In this document: piece after piece, positions 26,833 to 34,264 of the stretch
Position numbering within the stretch: position 1 is the first letter of the stretch
How the letters are laid out: every line of letters starts with the position of its first letter
Assembly: GCF_014650955.1 (NCBI RefSeq)
Contig: NZ_BMVY01000034.1
Location: 1-64,000, forward strand
Direction of reading: 5' to 3'
Origin: Streptomyces tauricus
GTDB lineage: Bacteria; Actinomycetota; Actinomycetes; Streptomycetales; Streptomycetaceae
Length of the DNA stretch: 64,000 nt
Program-made: the position numbers and the translations under genes
Notes under the pieces: generated by a model
The model's database searches: none
Told to the model about the DNA's origin: nothing
What the model saw: only the letters and a program-made list of their open reading frames with translations

Positions 26833-27846
26833 ATGACCCCGTCCGATGTCCCTCCGCCCACTGCCCCCGCCTCCGGTGGGTCCGGTGGGCGGCGGCGTGC
26901 GTTGGGGCGGGGGCCCGGGGGTGGGCCGCCCGAGCCTCCGGCTGAGGGCTTGCCGCCTGCGGCGGAGGGGCCGCCCGTGCCCGCGGGAGGCACCTCGGCC
27001 GCGGACCGTGGGCACAACGACGAAGCGGACGGGGTTTTCAAGGTTCGGCTTGTGAACTTCGAGGGGCCCTTCGACCTGCTGCTTCAGTTGATCTCCAAGC
27101 ACAAGATGGATGTCACCGAAGTGGCGCTCTCCAAGGTCACCGACGAGTTCATGGCGCACATCCGGGCGATGGGGCCGGACTGGGACCTCGACCAGACCAC
27201 CGAGTTCCTGGTCGTCGCGGCGACGCTGCTCGATCTGAAGGCCGCCCGGCTGCTGCCCTCCGCCGAGGTCGAGGACGAGGCGGACCTGGCCCTGCTGGAG
27301 GCCCGCGACCTGCTCTTCGCCCGACTGCTGCAGTACCGCGCGTACAAACAGATCGCCGACATCTTCAACCGCCGCCTCGACGAGGAGGCGCGCCGCTATC
27401 CCCGTACCGTCGGCCTCGAGGCGCACCACGCCGAGCTGCTGCCCGAAGTGGTCATCAGCATCGGGGCGGAAGGATTCGCCGCGCTCGCCGTGAAGGCGAT
27501 GCAGCCCAGGCCGAAGCCCCAGGTGTACGTCGACCACATCCACGCGCCGCTCGTGAGCGTGCAGGAGCAGGCCGCGATCGTGGTCGCACGGCTGCGGGAG
27601 CTCGGCGAGGCCAGTTTCCGCTCGCTCGTCGAGGACGTCGACGACACCCTCACCGTCGTGGCGCGTTTCCTGGCCCTTCTGGAGCTCTATCGGGAGAAGG
27701 CGGTCTCCCTGGACCAGGAGGAGGCTCTGGGGGACCTGGTGGTGCGCTGGACGGGCGGGGAGGGGGATGCGCAGCCGACGGTGACGGACGAGTTCGACCG
27801 GCCGCCGGATCCTGTCCCGGATCCGGTCAGGGAGAAGAAAGTGTGA
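26833..27846 (+). CDS. scpA: Segregation and condensation protein A
   Basis: 337 residues; the first ~65 are a Pro/Gly-rich extension. The kleisin starts at VRLVNFEGPFDLLLQLI near residue 72, continues with TEFLVVAATLLDLKAARLLP, and ends in a winged-helix C-terminus (SLVEDVDDTLTVVARFLALL). ScpA bridges SMC heads and binds ScpB to form bacterial condensin. It is 18 nt after the RHH-like gene and 4 nt before scpB. Confidence 0.95.
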   Translation: MTPSDVPPPTAPASGGSGGRRRALGRGPGGGPPEPPAEGLPPAAEGPPVPAGGTSAADRGHNDEADGVFKVRLVNFEGPFDLLLQLISKHKMDVTEVALSKVTDEFMAHIRAMGPDWDLDQTTEFLVVAATLLDLKAARLLPSAEVEDEADLALLEARDLLFARLLQYRAYKQIADIFNRRLDEEARRYPRTVGLEAHHAELLPEVVISIGAEGFAALAVKAMQPRPKPQVYVDHIHAPLVSVQEQAAIVVARLRELGEASFRSLVEDVDDTLTVVARFLALLELYREKAVSLDQEEALGDLVVRWTGGEGDAQPTVTDEFDRPPDPVPDPVREKKV

Positions 27847-27850
27847 AGGT

Positions 27851-28507
27851 GTGAGCGAGGACACCACCGGAGCCCCCGCGGGGGCCCGAAGCGTCGCGGA
27901 TCTCGACCTCCGGCCCGCGCTGGAGGCCGTCCTCATGGTCGTGGACGAGCCCGCCACCGAGGAGCACCTGGCGAAGATCCTGGAGCGGCCCAGGCGGCAG
28001 ATCGCGGACGCGCTGCGCGCGCTGGCCGACGAGTACGCCCTCCAACGACGCGGCTTCGAGCTGCGGATCGTCGCCGGCGGCTGGCGGTTCTACAGCCGTC
28101 CGGAGTACGCGGCGGCCGTCGAGCGCTTCGTCCTGGACGGGCAGCACGCCCGGCTCACCCAGGCGGCGCTGGAGACCCTCGCCGTGGTCGCGTACCGGCA
28201 GCCGGTCAGCCGATCGAGGGTCTCGGCGGTCCGCGGAGTGAACTGTGACGGCGTGATGCGCACCCTCCTTCAGAGGGGTCTGGTCCAGGAGGCGGGCGCG
28301 GAACCCGAAACAGGTGCGATCCTGTACAGGACGACGAACTACTTCCTGGAGCGAATGGGCCTGCGCGGCCTGTACGAGCTCCCGGAGCTCGCGCCCTTCC
28401 TTCCGGAGGCGGACGCGATCGAAGCAGAGACGCTGGAAGGGGTCCCGTCGTTCGATCCGGATGCGCCGGACGCAGATGCAGACGACACGACGACGACGGA
28501 ACTTTGA
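27851..28507 (+). CDS. scpB: Segregation and condensation protein B
   Basis: 218 residues. Two winged-helix domains carry DLRPALEAVLMVVDEPAT near residue 19, ALETLAVVAYRQPVSRS near residue 100 and the VMRTLLQRGLVQEAG motif. ScpB dimers bind ScpA and regulate SMC condensin. The acidic Thr-rich tail (DADADDTTTTEL) is short. The stop TGA overlaps the ATG of rluB by one base. Confidence 0.95.
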   Translation: MSEDTTGAPAGARSVADLDLRPALEAVLMVVDEPATEEHLAKILERPRRQIADALRALADEYALQRRGFELRIVAGGWRFYSRPEYAAAVERFVLDGQHARLTQAALETLAVVAYRQPVSRSRVSAVRGVNCDGVMRTLLQRGLVQEAGAEPETGAILYRTTNYFLERMGLRGLYELPELAPFLPEADAIEAETLEGVPSFDPDAPDADADDTTTTEL

Positions 28508-29772
28508 TGCGAAGCAGTGGCAGTGGCAGCGGCAGGAACAGCGGCGGGCGCGGCAACCCCCGCGGGACCGGCGGGAGCGGTAATTCCCGCGGCTCCGGCG
28601 GCGGAGGCGGCAACCCCCGTGGCTCCGGCGGCGGGGGCGGGGGTCCGCGCGGCTCCGGCGGCGGGGGCTCCCGTGGCTCCGGCGGCGGTGGCCCCCGTAC
28701 GTCCGGCAGCGGATACAACTCACGCGGGACCGGTGCGTCCGGCGGGAGCGGCTACCAGCAGGGCGGCGCGGGAGGGCCCGACGACAGGCCGAAGCGCCCC
28801 AGCAAGCCCCGCCCCGAGGAGCGCCGCTACGACGTAGGCCCGGGCGCCACCCACGAGGGTGCGAAGTCGGGTCGCGGCAGCTCCGCGCGCGGCGGTGCCA
28901 AGGGCGGCCCCAAGCAGGGCCAGCAGCGCGGCGGCCGCACGGAGAACGCGCGCTCCCGTGAGTTGGAGACGCGGACCGAGGAGCGCAACAGGGACCGGTA
29001 CGCGGGCAAGCCCGACGTCAGGACGGTCAAGACCTTCCCGGGTTCCGAGCAGGAGGGCGAGCGCCTGCAGAAGGTGCTCGCGCGCGCGGGCTACGGTTCG
29101 CGCCGCTCCTGCGAGGAGCTGGTCGAGCAGGCCCGCGTCGAGGTCAACGGCGAGATCGTCCTCGAGCAGGGCATGCGTGTCGACCCCGAGAACGACGAGA
29201 TCAAGGTCGACGGGCTGACGGTCGCCACGCAGTCGTACCAGTTCTTCGTGCTCAACAAGCCCGCCGGTGTCGTGTCCACCATGGAGGACAACGAGGGCCG
29301 GCAGTGCCTCGGCGACTACGTGACGAACCGCGAGACGCGGCTCTTCCACGTGGGACGGCTCGACACCGAGACCGAGGGCGTCATCCTGCTCACCAACCAC
29401 GGTGAGCTGGCGCACCGCCTGACCCACCCCAAGTACGGCGTGAAGAAGGTCTACCTCGCGCACATCGTGGGCCCGATCCCGCGCGACCTGGGCAAGCAGC
29501 TCAAGGACGGCATCCAGCTGGAGGACGGGTACGCGAAGGCGGACCACTTCAGGGTCGTCGAGCAGACCGGCAAGAACTACCTCGTCGAGGTGACGCTGCA
29601 CGAGGGCCGCAAGCACATCGTGCGGCGCATGCTCGCCGAGGCCGGCTTCCCGGTCGAGAAGCTCGTGCGTGTGTCCTTCGGGCCGATCGCCCTGGGCGAC
29701 CAGAAGTCCGGCTGGCTGCGACGGCTGTCCAACACCGAGGTCGGGATGCTGATGCAGGAAGTCGGCCTCTAG
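28507..29772 (+). CDS. rluB: Pseudouridine synthase RluB/RsuA family with long Gly/Ser/Arg N-terminus
   Basis: 421 residues. Residues 1-175 are a low-complexity GSGGGG/RGS tract followed by basic linkers (KRPSKPRPEERRYD). An S4 domain starts at ERLQKVLARAGYGSRRSCEE near residue 188. The catalytic RsuA domain has FHVGRLDTETEGVILLTN, with the nucleophile Asp in GRLD. It isomerises a uridine in rRNA, in relatives 23S U2605. The ATG at 28507 shares a base with the scpB stop; TTG 28504 is an alternative. The RG-rich tail resembles RNA-binding boxes and echoes the gene at 418. Confidence 0.92.
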   Translation: MRSSGSGSGRNSGGRGNPRGTGGSGNSRGSGGGGGNPRGSGGGGGGPRGSGGGGSRGSGGGGPRTSGSGYNSRGTGASGGSGYQQGGAGGPDDRPKRPSKPRPEERRYDVGPGATHEGAKSGRGSSARGGAKGGPKQGQQRGGRTENARSRELETRTEERNRDRYAGKPDVRTVKTFPGSEQEGERLQKVLARAGYGSRRSCEELVEQARVEVNGEIVLEQGMRVDPENDEIKVDGLTVATQSYQFFVLNKPAGVVSTMEDNEGRQCLGDYVTNRETRLFHVGRLDTETEGVILLTNHGELAHRLTHPKYGVKKVYLAHIVGPIPRDLGKQLKDGIQLEDGYAKADHFRVVEQTGKNYLVEVTLHEGRKHIVRRMLAEAGFPVEKLVRVSFGPIALGDQKSGWLRRLSNTEVGMLMQEVGL

Positions 29773-29816
29773 GCACTTTTTCGCCCCTCGTGGTAGGGCC
29801 CTCGTAGTACGGCGGC

Positions 29817-29850
29817 GGCCGGTTCCGGGATCTCCCGGGGCCGGCCGTTT
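29817..29850 (+). terminator. Intrinsic terminator after rluB
   Basis: A 13-bp stem (29817-29829 with 29834-29846, two G-U pairs), loop ATCT, then GTTT. It closes the parA-scpAB-rluB operon. Confidence 0.75.
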
Positions 29851-29863
29851 CGCGTTGGGGGGC

Positions 29864-29907
29864 TTGTGGTCATACGATCCGCGATTTATAGTCTTCCTGA
29901 CCATTAA
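29864..29907 (+). promoter_or_regulatory. Promoter and candidate NrtR-type operator
   Basis: TTGTGG (29864-29869), 17 nt, TATAGT (29887-29892) form a good promoter. Overlapping the -10 is an imperfect palindrome, arms 29885-29893 and 29899-29907 (7 of 9 positions match) around TTCCT. A wider TGGTCA (29867-29872) and TGACCA (29898-29903) pair also flanks it. The position over the -10 of an NrtR-type gene suggests autoregulation; the operator assignment is inference. Confidence 0.55.
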
Positions 29908-30025
29908 GGAGCCGCCCTCGCCGGGCGGCGGCCGGCGGAGCAGGGCCCACGGGGGTGGTCCCGGTCCGCGGGCTGTCGCCCGGCGAGGTGCGCCGACGGC
30001 CGTCGAGGCCACATGAGGAGGGGGC

Positions 30026-30835
30026 ATGGAGGGCTACGACAAGCACGCCTTCGAGCCCTTCGCCGTCACCGTCGACCTCGCGGTGTTCACGGTCCGGGCG
30101 GGCGCGCTCCACGTACTGCTGATCGAGCGCGGACAGGAGCCGTACGCGGGGTGCCGGGCGCTGCCCGGGGGATTCGTGCTGCCCGAGGAGTCCGCCGAGA
30201 CGGCCGCCCGGCGTGAACTCGCCGAGGAGACCGGTCTGTCGGACGTCTCCGGGCTGCACCTGGAGCAACTGCGCACGTACAGCGAGCCGGACCGCGATCC
30301 CCGGATGCGGGTGGTCTCCGTGGCGTACGCCGCGCTGCTCCCCGACGCTCCCGAGCCGCGCGGCGGTGGTGACGCGGCACGCGCGCACTGGCTGCCGTAC
30401 GACGGACTCGGGCCGCTCGCCTTCGACCACGACCGGATCCTCGCCGACGCCCGTGAACGGATCGGCGCGAAGCTGGAGTACACCTGCCTCGCCACCGCGT
30501 TCTGCCCGCCGGAGTTCACCCTCGGGGAGCTCCAGCAGGTCTACGAGACGGTGTGGGGGTCCCCGCTCGACCGCCCGAACTTCCGGCGCAAGGTCCTCGC
30601 CACGCCCGGGTTCGTCGAGCCGGTCCCGGGTGCGGCTCGGCTGACCGGTGGCCGGGGCAAACCCGCCGCGCTGTACCGGGCGGGGGCCGCGACGGGGTTG
30701 CATCCACCGCTGCTGCGGTCCGCGCCCGCATCCGCGCCCGTGCCGGACGCGGCCACCCATTCTGCCTCGCCCTCGCCCTCGTCTTCGCCTTCGCGTTCGC
30801 GTTCGCGTTCGTCTTCGAAAGGACGATCCTCATGA
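30026..30835 (+). CDS. NrtR-type NUDIX transcriptional regulator
   Basis: 269 residues. The N-terminal NUDIX domain has a complete box, GFVLPEE then RELAEETGL (residues ~50-75). The winged-helix C-terminal half (~150-215) ends PNFRRKVLATPGFVEPV. NrtR proteins repress NAD or ADP-ribose metabolism genes and release DNA on binding ADP-ribose. The intact catalytic box means hydrolase activity cannot be excluded. The last ~45 residues are a Ser/Pro/Arg tail coded by hexanucleotide repeats. The stop overlaps the ATG of the ADP-ribosylglycohydrolase (ATGA), tying the two functions together. Confidence 0.85.
   Translation: MEGYDKHAFEPFAVTVDLAVFTVRAGALHVLLIERGQEPYAGCRALPGGFVLPEESAETAARRELAEETGLSDVSGLHLEQLRTYSEPDRDPRMRVVSVAYAALLPDAPEPRGGGDAARAHWLPYDGLGPLAFDHDRILADARERIGAKLEYTCLATAFCPPEFTLGELQQVYETVWGSPLDRPNFRRKVLATPGFVEPVPGAARLTGGRGKPAALYRAGAATGLHPPLLRSAPASAPVPDAATHSASPSPSSSPSRSRSRSSSKGRSS
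30766..30818 (+). repeat. Hexanucleotide microsatellite (GCCCTC/GCGTTC-type) in the NrtR tail
   Basis: Imperfect 6-bp units TCGCCC, then TCGCGT repeats, coding for SPSPSSSPSRSRSRSSS. Six-base units keep the frame when the copy number changes. Confidence 0.8.
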
Positions 30836-31851
30836 CCACGACCGTCAGGAAGCAGGCCGCCACCGGGGCGTTGGTGGGGCTCGCACTCGGGGACGCGCTC
30901 GGCCGCCCGACCGAGTTCAAGGACGTGCCGTCGATCCTTGCCGCGTTCGGGCCCTGGCGGGAACTGGAGCTGCCGGATCCCGCGTACATCACCGACGACA
31001 CGCAGATGACGCTGGCGCTGGCGCGCGGCCTGCGGACGGCCATGGACCGGGGGCTGCTCGGCCCCAAGCGGCTGGAGCGGCCCGTGCGCGAGGAGTTCGT
31101 GAACTGGTACCAGTCACCGGAGAACAACCGTGCGCCCGGCCGCACCTGCCTCGTCGCCTGCGAGAAGCTGAAGCACGAGGACCGGCTCTGGCAGGACGCC
31201 AGCCAGGTGGGGTCCAAGGGCTGTGGCGCCAACATGCGGGTGACGCCCCTCGGCCTGGCTCCCGGCCTCAGTGACGAACAGCGCGCGGGCGCCGCCCAGT
31301 TGCAGGCCGCTCTCACGCACGGCCACCCGACGGCGCTGGCCGCCTCCGACCTCACCGCGCACGCCGTACGGCTCCTCGCGCAGGGCGCCGAGCCCACGGG
31401 CCTGGTCGGGCTGCTGCGGTCGTACGCGTACGAGAACCGGACCAACTACCACGAGCGCTGGCTCGGTGATCTGTGGACCCGCGCCCAGGATCCGACGCCC
31501 ACGCACTTCATCTCGCGGGGCTGGGACGAGTGCCTGGAGGCCCTGGAGCGGGTGCGGCAGGCCCTGCGGTCGCCGTCGCCCGAGACGGACCCGTGTCTGG
31601 CCACCGGCGCCGGGTGGGTCGCCGAGGAAGCCCTCGCCACCGGCCTGCTGTGCTTTCTGCTCTTCGTGGACGAGCCGGTGACGGCTCTGCGCCGGGCCGC
31701 CTGCACGTCCGGGGACTCGGATTCGATCGCGTGTCTGGCCGGCGCCTTCTCGGGGGCGTACCTCGGCGCCGACGCATGGCCGACGGAGTGGGCCGACAGG
31801 ATCGAGCACCAGGGCGACCTGATGGCGCTGGGCGCGCTCTGGGACGCCTGA
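30832..31851 (+). CDS. ADP-ribosylglycohydrolase family protein
   Basis: 339 residues with the DraG/ARH marks: GLALGDALGRPTEF near residue 15, ITDDTQMTLALARG (metal-binding TDDT) near residue 50, KGCGANMRVTPLGL near residue 128, and GDSDSIACLAGAFSGA near residue 300. Such enzymes remove ADP-ribose from proteins or nucleic acids, or cleave free ADP-ribose derivatives, using two Mg2+ ions. It is translationally coupled to the NrtR-type regulator, which suggests an ADP-ribose-responsive operon. The substrate is unknown. Confidence 0.88.
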   Translation: MTTTVRKQAATGALVGLALGDALGRPTEFKDVPSILAAFGPWRELELPDPAYITDDTQMTLALARGLRTAMDRGLLGPKRLERPVREEFVNWYQSPENNRAPGRTCLVACEKLKHEDRLWQDASQVGSKGCGANMRVTPLGLAPGLSDEQRAGAAQLQAALTHGHPTALAASDLTAHAVRLLAQGAEPTGLVGLLRSYAYENRTNYHERWLGDLWTRAQDPTPTHFISRGWDECLEALERVRQALRSPSPETDPCLATGAGWVAEEALATGLLCFLLFVDEPVTALRRAACTSGDSDSIACLAGAFSGAYLGADAWPTEWADRIEHQGDLMALGALWDA

Positions 31852-31863
31852 CCGGCCCGGCCC

Positions 31864-31921
31864 CGCCTGATCCGCCGCGCCTGATCTTCCCCGTCTGATC
31901 CTCCGCGCGGCGGATCAGGCG
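31864..31921. terminator. Bidirectional terminator-like inverted repeat
   Basis: A perfect 13-bp inverted repeat (31864-31876 with 31909-31921) around a 32-nt loop. It lies between the convergent ADP-ribosylglycohydrolase and Rieske genes and covers the Rieske stop codon. CTGATC recurs inside the loop. Confidence 0.6.
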
Positions 31922-32367
31922 AGGCTGATCGAGTCCCCGGTGACCGTGATCTGCTGCGCGGGCAGCGGCTTCGGTGCCGGTCCGCCGGCCACCGAGCCGT
32001 CGGCGACGCGGAACTTGCTGCCGTGGCAGGTGCAGTTGATCGTGCCGTCCGAGACGTCGGCGACGAGGCAGCCCTGGTGGGTGCAGACCGCCGAGAAGGC
32101 TTTGAAGCCGCCCTTCTCCGGCTGGGTGACGACGACCTTCTCGTCCTTGAAGATCTTTCCGCCGCCGACCGGGACATCGGCGGTCTTGGTGAGTTCCTTG
32201 CCGCCGGGGGCCGTCTCGCCCCCGCTCGCACTGCCCGAAGGGGCCGCGGAGGGGGCCTCCTCCGTGTCGCTCCCGCTGTTCTCGTCGCCGTACTTACTGC
32301 AGCCAAGGAGCAGCGCGCTCGCCGCGCCCGTCGCGAGCACCGTGCGCCGCGTCGAGGGATTCGTCAT
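31915..32367 (-). CDS. Rieske [2Fe-2S] lipoprotein, Tat-type signal
   Basis: 150 residues. The signal STRRTVLATGAASALLLGC combines a twin-arginine motif (R7-R8) with a lipobox Cys at 23, so it is probably a Tat-exported lipoprotein. After a Ser/Gly/Glu linker the Rieske domain has CTHQGC (C95, H97, C100) and CTCHGS (C112, C114, H115), which supplies all cluster ligands and the disulfide pair. It should carry electrons outside the membrane. The ATG overlaps the stop of the upstream membrane-protein gene (ATGA), suggesting a two-component redox unit. Confidence 0.9.
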   Translation of the reverse strand: MTNPSTRRTVLATGAASALLLGCSKYGDENSGSDTEEAPSAAPSGSASGGETAPGGKELTKTADVPVGGGKIFKDEKVVVTQPEKGGFKAFSAVCTHQGCLVADVSDGTINCTCHGSKFRVADGSVAGGPAPKPLPAQQITVTGDSISLA

Positions 32368-32948
32368 GTCGTCACTCCGAAGGTGCGGAAGAACCAGAGG
32401 GCGGAGGTCAGCCAGATCACCGTCAGGGCGGAGAAGACGAGCCCGCCGACGATCGGGAGCACCCAGCCGGGCAGTCGCTCTGAGCGGAGCAGCAGCATTT
32501 TCGCACTGAAAGCACCGAAAAAGAAGCAACCCAGGAGTGAGTGCCACAAGACGCGCGGTTCGTATGTTTGATAGCCCAATGCGTACAGACAGTGCACCGC
32601 GACGGGCACCGCGACCAGGAACGCGATCCGGCCCGACCAGCGGTGCAGTACGCCCGACCAGCTCGGGCCCGGCAGTCGCCCGTACACCATGAGTGCCGAG
32701 ACGAGCTGGACGACGGCGAAGCCCATCGCGGCCGTGGCCAGCCAGGATTTCACCGCGCTCGTGCTGCTGAAGCCCGCCAGGTTGAAGGCGGTGCCCTCCG
32801 GGTCGTGCACGTTTCCGTAGACGCCGAGGCCGACCGCGACGGCGCTCGCGACCAGGGCGGGTACGAGATAGCGGGCGGCTCCCGGGCTCCGGCGGGCCGG
32901 GTTGGGGGCGGGGAAACCCTGGGTCGCGGCGTTCGGGTCCACTGTCAT
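32364..32948 (-). CDS. Four-helix membrane protein, cytochrome b561/ferric-reductase-like
   Basis: 194 residues with about five hydrophobic segments (LVPALVASAVAVGLGVYG, WLATAAMGFAVVQLVSALMV, IAFLVAVPVAVHCLYALGY, LLGCFFFGAFSAKMLLL, IVGGLVFSALTVIWLTSALW). Histidines in or near helices (LHRWSGRIAF, VAVHCLY, LWHSLLG) resemble haem-ligating positions of b561-like proteins; haem binding is inferred, not shown. A Shine-Dalgarno GGGAG precedes the ATG. It overlaps the Rieske gene by 4 nt, so the two products probably act together. Confidence 0.75.
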   Translation of the reverse strand: MTVDPNAATQGFPAPNPARRSPGAARYLVPALVASAVAVGLGVYGNVHDPEGTAFNLAGFSSTSAVKSWLATAAMGFAVVQLVSALMVYGRLPGPSWSGVLHRWSGRIAFLVAVPVAVHCLYALGYQTYEPRVLWHSLLGCFFFGAFSAKMLLLRSERLPGWVLPIVGGLVFSALTVIWLTSALWFFRTFGVTT

Positions 32949-33006
32949 GGTCGGCTCCCGGCGGTCAGCTGAGGGCGGGGCGAAGGGTGGAGCCAGGGGG
33001 CACGGG

Positions 33007-33684
33007 TCAAGGGGTCACGGGCCGGGCGGTGAGCCGCTCCCCGTCCACCGTCACGGCGCCGGTCTCCGGGTCGATACGGGGCGCGGGCGAGGCCCTGCCG
33101 TCCCGCTTGAGGATGCCGACCTGGCTGTCGTCCTGCAGCAGGACCCAGCCGCCGTCGATCTCGGTGTCGGCCACGGTGTCGGTGGCGCGGTACAGCGCGT
33201 TGGGCTTCAGGGACCTGTCGGCCGTGAAGCCGTAGTTCCGCTGCCCCATGTCGACGGTGCCGCGGATCCGTTTGCCGGCCAGGGTGCCGGTGAGGACCTG
33301 GCCCTTCTTGTTCGTGAGGCGCATGCCGCCGTCGGACTCGACGTCGCCCTTGAGCCACGACTCCTGGTCCCGGCCGTCGCAGAAGTACGCGACCGCCTTG
33401 CCGTCGCGCAGGGTCACCGCGACCGCGGAGGAGTCGTCGTCGGTGCGGCCCGCGTAGTCGCCGTCCGGCACGGCGGACCTCGACGGGGCGGGCGACGACG
33501 GCGCCGGCTCGCTCGGGGTGACCGTGGCCGTCACCGCGGGTGCCGGGCTCGCCGAGACGGCGTCGGCGGCCGAGTCGCTCCCGGTCGTCGTGCTGCGCGT
33601 CCCCGTCGTCGCGTTGAGCGACAACATGAACACGGCGAGCAGCAGTCCCGCGAGGAGCGTGAGAAGTGGTCCGGAACGCTTCAT
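33007..33684 (-). CDS. Membrane-anchored secreted protein
   Basis: 225 residues. A single N-terminal hydrophobic segment (GPLLTLLAGLLLAVFMLSL) acts as a signal anchor, followed by a Ser/Thr/Pro linker (35-80). The beta-rich extracellular domain has VPDGDYAGRTDDDSSAVAV, AVAYFCDGRDQESWL and LTGTLAGKRIRGTVDMG. No family is recognised with confidence. GGGAGG lies 5 nt before the ATG. It is 58 nt upstream of the b561-like gene on the same strand and may share its transcript. Confidence 0.75.
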   Translation of the reverse strand: MKRSGPLLTLLAGLLLAVFMLSLNATTGTRSTTTGSDSAADAVSASPAPAVTATVTPSEPAPSSPAPSRSAVPDGDYAGRTDDDSSAVAVTLRDGKAVAYFCDGRDQESWLKGDVESDGGMRLTNKKGQVLTGTLAGKRIRGTVDMGQRNYGFTADRSLKPNALYRATDTVADTEIDGGWVLLQDDSQVGILKRDGRASPAPRIDPETGAVTVDGERLTARPVTP

Positions 33685-33901
33685 CGTGCCTCCCCCGAGG
33701 CGTGGCGCGGACAGCCTCACCATGCAAGCGGACCGTGGCTCCCGCGTCCAGAGGCGCACAGGAGCCACTTGGCGGAGATTGGGAGAGCGGGAAGCGAAAA
33801 GGGGCGGGCGTCTCGGCAGGCGGGCGCCGCGTATCGGGCGACCGGGGGCTGACTAGGCTGGACGCACCACAACCGAGCCGTACAGAACGAGGAGCATCAC
33901 C

Positions 33902-34264
33902 GTGGCGGTACGAGCGGTCCGGGGCGCCGTCCAGCTGGAGCGGGACGAAGCCGGTCACATGGACGAGCAGGTCAGCGAGCTGCTCACCGCCATCCTGGAG
34001 CGGAACGGGCTGACCGCCGACGAGCTGATCAGCATCTGGTTCACGGCGACCCCCGATCTGCGCAGCGACTTCCCGGCGGCCGCGGCGCGCAAGCTCGGCA
34101 TCGTCGACGTGCCGCTGATCTGCGCGCAGGAGCTGGACATCGAAGGGGCGATGCCCCGGGTCGTACGGGTCCTCGCGCACATCGAGTCCGACCTGCCGCG
34201 TGCCGAGATCGCGCACGTCTACCTGGGCGCCGCGGGCGCGCTGCGCAAGGACATCGCCCAGTGA
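33902..34264 (+). CDS. aroH: Chorismate mutase, AroH type
   Basis: 120 residues, the length of the trimeric AroH class. VRAVRGAVQLERDEAGHM supplies the first active-site Arg, then TATPDLRSDFPAAAAR, and LICAQELDIEGAMPRVVRVL carries the catalytic Glu and Arg. It converts chorismate to prephenate, feeding the next gene. GTG has GAGGAG upstream, and a TAGGCT (33854-33859) is a likely -10. It overlaps tyrA by 4 nt (GTGA). Confidence 0.93.
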   Translation: MAVRAVRGAVQLERDEAGHMDEQVSELLTAILERNGLTADELISIWFTATPDLRSDFPAAAARKLGIVDVPLICAQELDIEGAMPRVVRVLAHIESDLPRAEIAHVYLGAAGALRKDIAQ

